Under the pieces are notes generated by a model. It saw only the letters and a list, made by a program, of their open reading frames with translations, made no database searches and was not told where the DNA came from. Source: Pleurobrachia bachei (Eukaryota; Ctenophora; Tentaculata; Cydippida; Pleurobrachiidae). Taken from it: 32,220 nt of DNA. Each line of letters opens with the position of its first letter. Position 1 is the stretch's first letter. A program made the position numbers and the translations under genes. This document shows positions 18,001 through 26,184 of this stretch, piece by piece. The stretch covers positions 1 to 32,220 of the forward strand of contig AVPN01000632.1 of assembly GCA_000695325.1 (NCBI GenBank), written 5' to 3'.

Positions 18001-21000
18001 TCTGAGACAGACAAACAAACTGACAAACACCGACAAACTGAACCATAATAACAAAACAGAACAGACCGTGCAGTCGATTTTTATATACACATAATATATA
18101 AGGGAATATGAATATCATTTGCTGATGTTATTCATATATAGATATCTGTACAAGCACTATAACACCTACCGTCAATGAACATGAAGGAGTATCCCCTCCA
18201 CAATTCGGTCATACCATCCAGACATTTGGGGTACTCGGTCCTCTGGGAGTGGAAGGCCACAATGTAGGGGTTGAGCTGGATGCTCTCTCCGGGCTCTCCA
18301 GGGTATCCAGGGGGACCTTGGTCACCTGGTGGAACAACAACAACGGGTCAATGATGTGGGAGGGAAATCAGTCAAAAGTGGGATAAGATTTAATGAAGGA
18401 CACTAATTCTTCTTGCCAAGTTATGACTACAGTTCACACGCCCCGGTTACATATTTTGTAAAAGGGGGTTAGAACATAACAAAATACTTCAGACATAGCA
18501 ATAATGAGAGCTTCTATATATCCACAGAGTGCCCGAGAGAGCTTGTCGAGAAAGTTACTATTAAATGTATCTTACCCTTGGCTCCAGCGGGACAATCATT
18601 AATGTTGGCACTAGTTCCGGGGGGTCCCTGAATACCCTTGATACCGGCAATACCGGTAGGTCCAGCAACACCTAGGTTTCCCTTAGCTCCAGGAGCTCCA
18701 GGGGCACCCTGAGAGAACCTTTTATTAGATATTGCTGTCTTAAAACTTGTCTAAAACTTGTCTATTGTTTCTCATTCCGGATGGACAAGCTTACAGTTGA
18801 AGTATCCCTGCGACTGCACACCCAGCCACGCTGCCGCTTAACGATCTCTGAGACAGACAAACAAACTGACAAACACCGACAAACTGAACCATAATAACAA
18901 AACAGAACAGACCGTGCAGTCGATTTTTATATACACATAATATATAAGGGAATATGAATATCATTTGCTGATGTTATTCATATATAGATATCTGTACAAG
19001 CACTATAACACCTACCGTCAATGAACATGAAGGAGTATCCCCTCCACAATTCGGTCATACCATCCAGACATTTGGGGTACTCGGTCCTCTGGGAGTGGAA
19101 GGCCACAATGTAGGGGTTGAGCTGGATGCTCTCTCCGGGCTCTCCAGGGTATCCAGGGGGACCTTGGTCACCTGGTGGAACAACAACAACGGGTCAATGA
19201 TGTGGGAGGGAAATCAGTCAAAAGTGGGATAAGATTTAATGAAGGACACTAATTCTTCTTGCCAAGTTATGACTACAGTTCACACGCCCCGGTTACATAT
19301 TTTGTAAAAGGGGGTTAGAACATAACAAAATACTTCAGACATAGCAATAATGAGAGCTTCTATATATCCACAGAGTGCCCGAGAGAGCTTGTCGAGAAAG
19401 TTACTATTAAATGTATCTTACCCTTGGCTCCAGCGGGACAATCATTAATGTTGGCACTAGTTCCGGGGGGTCCCTGAATACCCTTGATACCGGCAATACC
19501 GGTAGGTCCAGCAACACCTAGGTTTCCCTTAGCTCCAGGAGCTCCAGGGGCACCCTGAGAGAACCTTTTATTAGATATTGCTGTCTTAAAACTTGTCTAA
19601 AACTTGTCTATTGTTTCTCATTCCGGATGGACAAGCTTACAGTTGAAATCACTATCACAAGATGGATATAAACCAGTGAAGATGTATCAAGTACTTACAG
19701 CAGGTCCAGCGAGTCCACCTGAGGTAGATCCAGGAGGTCCGCTTGGTCCAGGAGGTCCAGCTCGTCCATCATTTCCAGATCGTCCGGGTGTTCCAGGGTT
19801 TCCGGATGTTCCTCGCTCTCCCTTAGCTCCGGAAAGACCGGGGGTACCGGCAGCTCCGGGGTTTCCGGGGTTTCCAGGGCTTCCTCGAAGACCAGGAGTT
19901 CCTGGTAAAATGAATTTTGTTGATATGAAATTGTGCGTCTATTCCTTTCACATCAAATGAGAACTAATATAAAGTGAAATGAGCATTATACCAGTAAGCT
20001 TTAATGTACATACCAGGGTTTCCAGCGGCTCCAGCGTTTCCGGGAGCTCCAGCAGCACCGGGTGCTCCAGGGTTTCCAGCGTTACCTCGGTCACCCTTGG
20101 CGCCATCTCGTCCAGGATTTCCGGGGGATCCAGGGGATCCCATGTTACCGGGGGCACCCGCGGCACCAGGGTTTCCGGCGGCACCAGTGTCTCCCTTAGC
20201 TCCAGCCATACCAGGGTTTCCTGGTCGTCCATCATTTCCGGGTCGTCCAATCCCATCCATACCAGCTCGGCCGGCAGCTCCCTTCTCTCCGGCAGNNNNN
20301 NNNNNNNNNNNNNNNNNNNNNNNNNNNNNNNNNNNNNNNNNNNNNNNNNNNNNNNNNNNNNNNNNNNNNNNNNNNNNNNNNNNNNNNNNNNNNNNNNNNN
20401 NNNNNNNNNNNNNNNNNNNNNNNNNNNNNNNNNNNNNNNNNNNNNNNNNNNNNNNNNNNNNNNNNNNNNNNNNNNNNNNNNNNNNNNNNNNNNNNNNNNN
20501 NNNNNNNNNNNNNNNNNNNNNNNNNNNNNNNNNNNNNNNNNNNNNNNNNNNNNNNNNNNNNNNNNNNNNNNNNNNNNNNNNNNNNNNNNNNNNNNNNNNN
20601 NNNNNNNNNNNNNNNNNNNNNNNNNNNNNNNNNNNNNNNNNNNNNNNNNNNNNNNNNNNNNNNNNNNNNNNNNNNNNNNNNNNNNNNNNNNNNNNNNNNN
20701 NNNNNNNNNNNNNNNNNNNNNNNNNNNNNNNNNNNNNNNNNNNNNNNNNNNNNNNNNNNNNNNNNNNGCTCGTCCATCATTTCCAGATCGTCCGGGTGTT
20801 CCAGGGTTTCCGGATGTTCCTCGCTCTCCCTTAGCTCCGGAAAGACCGGGGGTACCGGCAGCTCCGGGGTTTCCGGGGCTTCCAGGGCTTCCCCGAAGAC
20901 CAGGAGTTCCTGGTGAAGTGAATTTTGTTGAAATTGTGCGTCTATTCCTTTCACATCAAATGAGAACTAATATAAAGTGAAATGAGCATTATATATATCA

Positions 21001-24000
21001 GTAAGGACGTAATGTACATACCAGGGTTTCCAGCGGCTCCAGCGTTTCCGGGAGCTCCAGCAGCACCAGGTGCTCCAGGGTTTCCAGCGTTACCTCGGTC
21101 TCCCTTAGCTCCATCTCGTCCAGGATTTCCGGGGGATCCAGGGGATCCCATGTTACCGGGGGCACCAGCAGCACCAGGATTTCCGGCGGCACCAGTATCT
21201 CCCTTAGCTCCAGCAATACCGGGGTTCCCGGGTCGTCCATCATTTCCGGGTCGTCCAATGCCATCCATACCAGCTCGGCCGGCAGCTCCCTTCTCTCCGG
21301 CAGCACCAGGTGCACCAGCAGCTCCGGGGTTTCCTCTTGCTCCAGGATTACCAGCTCGGCCGGCATTACCCTTAGCTCCGTTAGCTCCATTTTGTCCGGG
21401 TGATGCTCGTCCAGCCTCTCCCTTAGCTCCTGCGGCTCCAGGAGTTCCGGCGTTACCAGGGTTACCAGGGCTTCCTCGGGCACCAGAGTTTCCTGCTCGG
21501 CCAGTGTTACCCTTGGCTCCATGTCGGCCAGCGGCACCATCACTTCCTCGCTCTCCGGGAGTTCCATTGTTTCCATCACTACACAATCTGCTGATTTCTA
21601 AACCCTGAATGATCTTTTTAGCACGTGCCCCTTCGGGCATTGACCCAGGCAGGGAAAAAATGGTTGTTATTTTCTATCTAATCGGTGTTCGCACAGCAGA
21701 AAAAACGAAATTGATTTCTATTTCTAATTTGTCCGCTATTATAATACTTACGGGTCGTCCGGGCATTCCAGAGTCTCCCTTAGTTCCACCCATTCCGGGG
21801 GTTCCAGGGGTACCAGCATCTCCCTTAGCTCCGGGCAAACCGGGGGTTCCGGGGGTTCCAATACCATCAGCTCCCTTAGCTCCAGGAGCACCAGGGTTTC
21901 CGGCTCTTCCAGCATTTCCTTGGTTTCCCTTGGCACCAGCAGCACCAGCAGCTCCGGGTAGACCTGGAGTTCCATAGTTGTTCACAGTTTCTCCCTTGGC
22001 ACCAGATCGTCCAGGCATTCCGGGGCTACCAGCATCTCCCTTGGCTCCATTAGCTCCTGCAATGCTCTCACCGGGGGTTCCAGGAGGTCCAGGAGGTCCA
22101 ACGACAACACCTGAATCTCCCTTAGCTCCATCTCGTCCGGGTTGTCCATCACGTCCGGGGTTTCCAGCGAGACCAGCGTCTCCCTTAGCTCCACTTGCTC
22201 CGGGGTTTCCGGGAAGTCCATCTTTTCCGGCGTTTCCTCGGTTACCAGGTCGGCCAGGCATTCCATTGTTTCCTGGGTTTCCTCGGTCTCCCTTGGCTCC
22301 GGGCGTTCCGATTCCAGGGGCACCAGGGTTTCCCTTAGCACCACCCATTCCAGGGCTTCCAGGTCGTCCATCACTTCCGGGCATACCAGCAAGACCGTTC
22401 TCTCCCTTGGCTCCGGGAGTTCCGGGGTTTCCGGCGGCTCCAGGGTTTCCGGGGGTTCCACTGTTACCCTTAGCTCCAGGCATTCCACTTCGTCCATCGT
22501 TTCCGGGTCGTCCGGGAAGACCATCCTTTCCGGGGTTACCAGGGGATCCGGCAGCACCGTTATCTCCCTTGGCACCAGAGGCACCGGGGGATCCAGCATT
22601 ACCGGGGGATCCAGCGTTTCCAGCTCGACCAGGGATAGATCGTCCAGGAGAGCCGGGGGCACCATCTTTTCCGGATGATCCAGGGGTACCAGCGTCTCCC
22701 TTAGTTCCACCCATTCCGGGGGTTCCAGGGGTTCCCCTTTCACCGGGGCTTCCATCACGTCCGGGCATACCGCTGTTACCCTTCTCTCCGTTTCGTCCGG
22801 GGGTTCCAGACATACCCTTGCCACCGGGCATACCAGTAGCATCCAAACCATCCTTACCACGGTCTCCCTTCTCTCCGCTTGTTCCGGGTTGTCCGGGGGT
22901 TCCGGGCTCAGCTCGGGCTCCGGGCTGTCCAGCACGTCCAGGTAGTCCAGGGCTACCCTTTTCACCGTTCATGCCATCGTTTCCTCGGTCTCCGGGTGTT
23001 CCGGGTGTTCCGGGAATACCCCCATCTCCCTTATCTCCCCTCTGTCCGGGTGTTCCACTGTTACCGGCTCGTCCGGGCTCTCCTCGTCGTCCAGGTTCAC
23101 CACTTCCACCAGGTCGGCCGCTCTCTCCCTTGCCTCCGGGCAGACCAGGGGCACCACCAGCACCTCGGTCTCCCTTGGCTCCGTTCAGACCCTATAACAG
23201 GGAAATAGATGTTGTCAGGGAATATGATCTAGAAATGCCTTACGAAAACAAGATAACGAAGCTGGGAGACCAACTGAATTTTAACGAAATGAATGGTACT
23301 TACAGGAGATCCAGGTCGTCCAAGAAGTCCAGTATCTCCCTTTCGTCCGGGGACACCAGCTCGTCCAGCCTCTCCCTTAGCTCCGGGAGTTCCGTATCCG
23401 GGGGATCCAGCGGAACCGGGCATACCTCGGTCTCCCTTCAATCCAGGTGCACCACCAGCACCAGCTCGTCCGGGCTCTCCAGAGTTACCTTTTTCTCCGG
23501 GTCGTCCAGGCTCACCAGGTCGTCCAGAAGTTCCCTTCTCTCCGTCCATTCCTCCAACGGTGTTACCCTTAGCTCCGGCGCTTCCGGGTTGTCCCCTTTC
23601 TCCCTGTTGTCCGGGGGCACCTGGGGTACCTCGGTCTCCCTTCTGGCCATCACGTCCGGAAGTTCCCTTACCGCCAGATCGTCCGTCAACTCCAGCTTGT
23701 CCGTCAAGACCAGGCTTTCCAGGCTCACCAGCTCGGCCGGGCTCTCCTCGCTCACCATTTCGTCCAGGTGTACCTCGGTCTCCCTTGGCTCCAGAGGTTC
23801 CGGGCAGACCGTTTCGTCCGGGGGTTCCAGCGTTACCCTTCTCTCCGGAGGTTCCGGGGAGTTGAACGAAGTTTCCGGGCATACCAGCATCTCCCTTCTC
23901 TCCGATTCCGGGAGCACCGGGTCGTCCTTGCTCACCAGGCATACCAGGGGTACCGGCGTCTCCCTTTCCTCCGGGGGATCCAGGGGTTCCCTAAAATAAT

Positions 24001-25096
24001 ATCGTGTCAGAAATGTGGATTATAATAGTTACAAAATGTGCATCCAATCTAATCTTGGGATGAATTTTTAGAAATGAAACTTACGTCAGCACCGTTGTTT
24101 CCGGGTCGTCCAGCTGATCCCCTGTCTCCACGGGCACCGGGTTTTCCGTCCTTTCCGTTCTGTCCAGGCAGTCCTCGGGCACCGCCAAGTCCATCTCGAC
24201 CCTTGGGTCCAGCGGTTCCCGGGGTACCATCGTTACCATTTCGGCCAGGTGTTCCACGGTCACCCTTCAGTCCAGGGGCTCCAGGTCGTCCATCAGATCC
24301 AGCTCGACCAGGCTCTCCCTTGCCTCCGTTCCGTCCTGGTTCTCCCCTGCCTCCAGCAGATCCAGGAGTTCCAGCTCGTCCTTGGTCTCCCTTAGCTCCG
24401 GCGGTTCCGGGTCGTCCGTCATTACCGGCTCGTCCCTGATCTCCCTTGCCACCGTCCCGTCCGGGTCGTCCGGGCTCTCCGGTGGATCCGGGAAGTCCAG
24501 AGGCTCCCTTCTGTCCGGGTTGACCTCGGCCTCCGTCCTTACCAGGGTAACCTTGTTCTCCCTTGGTTCCGTTGCAACCGTCCACTCCGGGAGTTCCGGG
24601 GATACCGTCAACTCCATCTCGGCCGGGATATCCTGCTTGGCCAGGATCTCCAGACTCTCCGGTAGGTCCAGCGGGTCCCTGAAGACCTCGGTCTCCCTGG
24701 GGTCCGGAGTTACCGGGCATGCCAGAGGCTCCACGTTCTCCCTTGATACCGGTGGCTCCAGGGCTTCCCCTCAAGCCAGGAGGACCTGAAGGTCCTGCGG
24801 GACCAGGTTCACCAGTTCGGCCCTGAGAAGGGTGATTGTTAGTTATATCGGCTAGTCACTCTCATACGATTTAGTTTTCTAGGACTCCCTAAAAACTATA
24901 GCTGGTCATGAGAATAGTGACTAAAAAACCTGAAAATTGTTGTACTTACTCGGGCACCCTTGATGTAGGGAGGTCGTTGTCCGCAGTTGTTACACGCGGG
25001 ATCCGCTTCAGCATCAGCCTCGGCAAATGCCTCCGCAGAGACATGCACTGCTGCAAGTAGCAGTGCACTCAGCACAAACACTCTTCTAAACTTCAT
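14990..25096 (-). CDS. COL4A: Gene B: collagen IV alpha chain with two alternative NC1 ends
   Basis: Secreted basement-membrane collagen IV chain. Signal peptide and CNNC 7S segment at 24950-25096, then long Gly-X-Y exons: 24085-24822, 23304-23990, 21752-23191, 21022-21604 and a duplicated, gap-interrupted set down to 19422. The junction NC1 exon is at 19016-19171, copied at 18170-18325. The NC1 is completed either by proximal exons 17516-17741 and 16955-17393, or by distal exons 16090-16234, 15810-16014, 15542-15653, 15309-15424 and 14990-15088. Every exon I translated is open with consistent phases. The 7S sequon DGCNGTKGE is present. It is divergent from gene C and paralogous to gene A. 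Confidence 0.9.
15309..15424 (-). CDS. Gene B distal NC1 exon d4
   Basis: A 116-bp exon, phase 1 to 0: [36 protein letters not shown]. It carries the SC, C and C cysteines of C4-2. Confidence 0.85.
15542..15653 (-). CDS. Gene B distal NC1 exon d3
   Basis: A 112-bp exon, phase 0 to 1: [20 protein letters not shown], then [18 protein letters not shown]. It corresponds to the GYSF segment of C4-2 and has one extra cysteine (NWC). Confidence 0.82.
15810..16014 (-). CDS. Gene B distal NC1 exon d2
   Basis: [17 protein letters not shown], then NYVSRCVVC closing C4-1, then LTVVHTRSN and HACPTGYQ opening C4-2; ends in phase 0. SRCVVC followed by the second repeat is the classical NC1 order. Confidence 0.88.
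16090..16234 (-). CDS. Gene B distal NC1 exon d1
   Basis: Phase 1 acceptor (AATAG), then [29 protein letters not shown] and [14 protein letters not shown], phase 2 end. It is an alternative to p1: it supplies the SC, C and C cysteines of the first C4 repeat. Confidence 0.86.
16235..16954. other. Stretch between proximal and distal NC1 cassettes of gene B
   Basis: Presumed 3' untranslated region of the proximal isoform plus upstream intron of the distal cassette. No exon is seen, and in particular no second copy of the IVAFHSQ junction exon. It contains the two GCGGCAGCGTG motifs. Confidence 0.65.
16547..16600 (-). promoter_or_regulatory. Putative RNA selector pair before gene B distal cassette
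   Basis: GCGGCAGCGTG at 16547-16557 and 16590-16600, 43 bp apart. This mirrors the pair at 921 and 965 in gene A in orientation, spacing and position relative to the NC1 cassettes. It is complementary on the transcript to 17981-17994. Confidence 0.55.
16955..17393 (-). CDS. Gene B proximal NC1 terminal exon p2
   Basis: [17 protein letters not shown] finishes C4-1. C4-2 follows: [30 protein letters not shown], then [10 protein letters not shown] and FRYYSDN to TAG at 16955. C4-2 keeps only the SC and GKC cysteines. The canonical first, third, fourth and last cysteines are absent. GYSF and the SCL motif keep the fold recognisable. Confidence 0.9.
17516..17741 (-). CDS. Gene B proximal NC1 exon p1
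   Basis: Phase 1 acceptor (CGCAG), then [26 protein letters not shown] and [13 protein letters not shown], ending NYIR in phase 2. It completes the first C4 repeat with all canonical cysteines. Confidence 0.9.
17981..17994 (-). promoter_or_regulatory. Putative RNA docking site, intron after gene B shared NC1 exon
   Basis: CACGCTGCCGCTTA in the intron between exon 8 and the proximal NC1 exon. It is the same 14-mer as at 2638 in gene A and is copied at 18827-18840 by the 846-bp duplication. It is complementary on the transcript to the motifs at 16547 and 16590. Confidence 0.55.
18170..18325 (-). CDS. Gene B exon 8, second copy in 846-bp duplication
   Basis: Identical by eye to 19016-19171. 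It is the copy nearest the NC1 exons. Confidence 0.8.
18576..18708 (-). CDS. Gene B exon 7, second copy in 846-bp duplication
   Basis: Identical by eye to 19422-19554. If the duplication is real, joining exon 8 (phase 1 end) to this exon (phase 0 start) would break frame, so one exon 7/8 pair must be skipped. Confidence 0.7.
19016..19171 (-). CDS. Gene B exon 8: shared helix/NC1 junction exon
   Basis: A 156-bp exon, phase 1 to 1: [19 protein letters not shown], then PYIVAFHSQ and [20 protein letters not shown]. It opens the first C4 repeat of NC1. Its donor (G then GTAGGT) is compatible in phase with both the proximal and the distal acceptor. A copy is at 18170-18325. Confidence 0.9.
19422..19554 (-). 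CDS. Gene B exon 7: last helix exon with NDC cysteine
   Basis: A 133-bp exon, phase 0 to 1: [16 protein letters not shown], then [18 protein letters not shown]. The TSANINDC stretch interrupts Gly-X-Y close to NC1 and adds a cysteine not seen in gene A exon 14. A copy is at 18576-18708. Confidence 0.85.
19699..19901 (-). CDS. Gene B exon 6, left copy
   Basis: A 203-bp exon, phase 1 to 0: [13 protein letters not shown] onward, ending GGLAGPA at GTAAGT. It joins in frame to exon 7. Confidence 0.86.
20014..20295 (-). CDS. Gene B exon 5, left copy (start lost in gap)
   Basis: Open Gly-X-Y from the gap edge to a GTATGT donor, phase 1. It is nearly identical to 21022-21300. Confidence 0.8.
20296..20767. 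other. Assembly gap of 472 N
   Basis: It lies between two copies of a 1008-bp tandem duplication. By comparison with the intact copies it should hide the end of exon 6, an intron and the start of the second exon 5 copy. Confidence 0.95.
20768..20909 (-). CDS. Gene B exon 6, right copy, cut by the assembly gap
   Basis: Begins in phase 1 ([13 protein letters not shown]) and runs open into the N gap at 20767. Its full-length relative is 19699-19901. Confidence 0.8.
21022..21604 (-). CDS. Gene B exon 5 with cysteine-bearing interruption
   Basis: A 583-bp exon, phase 0 to 1. It opens with the non-collagenous stretch [11 protein letters not shown], then returns to Gly-X-Y ([13 protein letters not shown]). 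It is very alanine-rich (GAAGAPG repeats). Its left half is duplicated at 20014-20295. Confidence 0.87.
21752..23191 (-). CDS. Gene B exon 4: 480-codon Gly-X-Y exon
   Basis: A single open exon of 1440 bp, phase 0 to 0. It includes the imperfections [12 protein letters not shown] and [15 protein letters not shown], both conserved in gene A exon 11. It is unusually long for a collagen IV helix exon. Confidence 0.9.
23304..23990 (-). CDS. Gene B exon 3
   Basis: Two hundred twenty-nine codons of Gly-X-Y, phase 0 to 0, with the imperfection [14 protein letters not shown] where gene A has GVAVTLSG. Neighbouring sequence ([13 protein letters not shown]) is shared with gene A exon 5. Confidence 0.9.
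24085..24822 (-). CDS. Gene B exon 2: 7S helix with DGCNGTKGE
   Basis: Two hundred forty-six codons of Gly-X-Y, phase 0 to 0 ([13 protein letters not shown] onward). It contains [13 protein letters not shown], the collagen IV 7S cysteine and N-glycosylation sequon, and one RGD (GARGDRG). It corresponds to exons 2-4 of gene A fused into one large exon. Confidence 0.9.
24950..25096 (-). CDS. Gene B exon 1: signal peptide and 7S cysteines
   Basis: Forty-nine codons from the ATG at 25096: [20 protein letters not shown], an acidic AEAD-rich linker, then [18 protein letters not shown]. It ends in phase 0 at GTAAGT. The reading frame continues upstream only through a non-ATG codon, so this ATG is the start. 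Confidence 0.9.
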
Positions 25097-25140
25097 TGTT
25101 ACTCGCAACAGTGGTCGATGAAGCACACATCAACCAAGTG

Positions 25141-25387
25141 CTAGGGAGAGAGAGGGGAGGGGTTAGGGAGGGGAGAGGCACGGTGTTAGGGAGGGGAGAG
25201 AGGTGAGCTAGAGAGGCGAGGGGTAAGAGAAGGGGAGAGAGGCAGGGTTAGAGAGGGGAGAGGCACGGGGTTAGAGAGAGGCGTGGGGTAAGAGAGGAGA
25301 GATAAGTAGGGTTAGGAAGGGGAGAGAGGTGAGCTAGAGAGGCGAGGGGTTAGGGACGGGAGAGAGGCGGGGTTAGCGAGGGGAGAA
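25141..25387. repeat. Degenerate purine-rich minisatellite
   Basis: Irregular repeats of GGTTAGGGAGGGGAGAG and GCTAGAGAGGCGAGG type, about 250 bp, beginning 45 bp upstream of the gene B ATG. The strand is almost all A and G with many GGGG runs. Confidence 0.75.
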
Positions 25388-25915
25388 TAAATTTGTATGG
25401 ACAGAGTTTGAAGTCTGGTATTTAGGGATACCGATAGGCGATATCTGGAAGTGGGTCTAGTTGGTCAGTAACATATTCAAGCCTTGGTTGTTCGAGTGTA
25501 AAAAGAATCTATTCAAATAGAAACAAAATAGATGTCTGAAGGTTTGCTAAGTTCTACCACTCGAAATCGCGGATGTTTCTCATTATTCATTATTTGAACT
25601 AATCTATACCAGCTTAGATGCATGTCTTAGTATTCAATAAAGTTAGCCTATATTGAATACAAGTTGTTCAAGAGTAAACCGAAGATAGCTTTATTAAATT
25701 AAACTTATAATATCGGCTATCACTATTATATAATATCTTAGCTCCCAACTCAAATGTCTATCCTTAGAGCATTGAGATTTCTGGACTTTCTGGGCACCGT
25801 GTATTGCTTGTGTACTCGTATAGAATGCCGAGAGTGACCGTACTAAGCAGTGTTTACTCTGTGTGTGATGAACGAGTCCATGCACAGTACTATTTAGTAA
25901 CTGTACTCCTCTCAC

Positions 25916-25993
25916 CTCATTGGTCAGACATATCACGTGACCTGATCACGTGGTCACGTGACTCTCAGTAGCTGTCAAGGCGCTGCACGTGTG
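25916..25993. promoter_or_regulatory. CCAAT box and cluster of four CACGTG E-boxes
   Basis: CTCATTGG at 25916-25923, then CACGTG at 25934, 25947, 25955 and 25986. GTCACGTGAC at 25953-25962 is fully palindromic. CTGCACGTGTG at 25983-25993 matches the gene A promoter module. Confidence 0.55.
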
Positions 25994-26133
25994 CTACTTC
26001 TGGTTAGGCAGATTGTTTACTCATGGCGCGTATAATGCACTTTAGCCATCTGACTGGGTCCTGCCGCCGGATTGTTTGTTTAGTAGCGGGGGAGGAGTAG
26101 AGACATGACCGAAGTAGTAGGGCGAAAGGAAGA

Positions 26134-26147
26134 CTCTTTCTATCTCT

Positions 26148-26183
<36 letters not shown>
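26134..26183. repeat. (CT)n microsatellite
   Basis: CTTTCT then an uninterrupted CT run, followed by AGAAAGAGAGAG that can fold back on it. Confidence 0.85.

Positions 26184-26184
<1 letters not shown>

Larger units (their letters stand above)
17956..19647. repeat. Perfect 846-bp tandem duplication in gene B
   Basis: 17956-18801 and 18802-19647 appear identical, introns included. Each carries exons 7 and 8 and the putative docking motif (17981, 18827). The absence of differences points to an assembly duplicate or a very recent event. Confidence 0.88.
19699..21300. repeat. About 1008-bp tandem duplication spanning the gap in gene B
   Basis: Sequence left of the gap (19740-20295) matches sequence right of it (20768-21300) at an offset of 1008 bp with few differences. 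Confidence 0.8.

Noticed and set aside
921-18840. GCGGCAGCGTG as a dispersed transposon fragment
   Set aside because: Not fully excluded. However, flanks differ among copies, no ends or target duplications are seen, and all seven copies sit in matching positions and orientations in two paralogous genes, so an RNA-pairing role is preferred.
3103-24789. Long plus-strand open frames reading PGxPLAPGxPG or serine-rich repeats opposite genes A and B
   Set aside because: They are antisense shadows of Gly-X-Y codons (GGN CCN reads as proline/glycine on the other strand). Splice signals, NC1 domains and signal peptides all support the minus strand.
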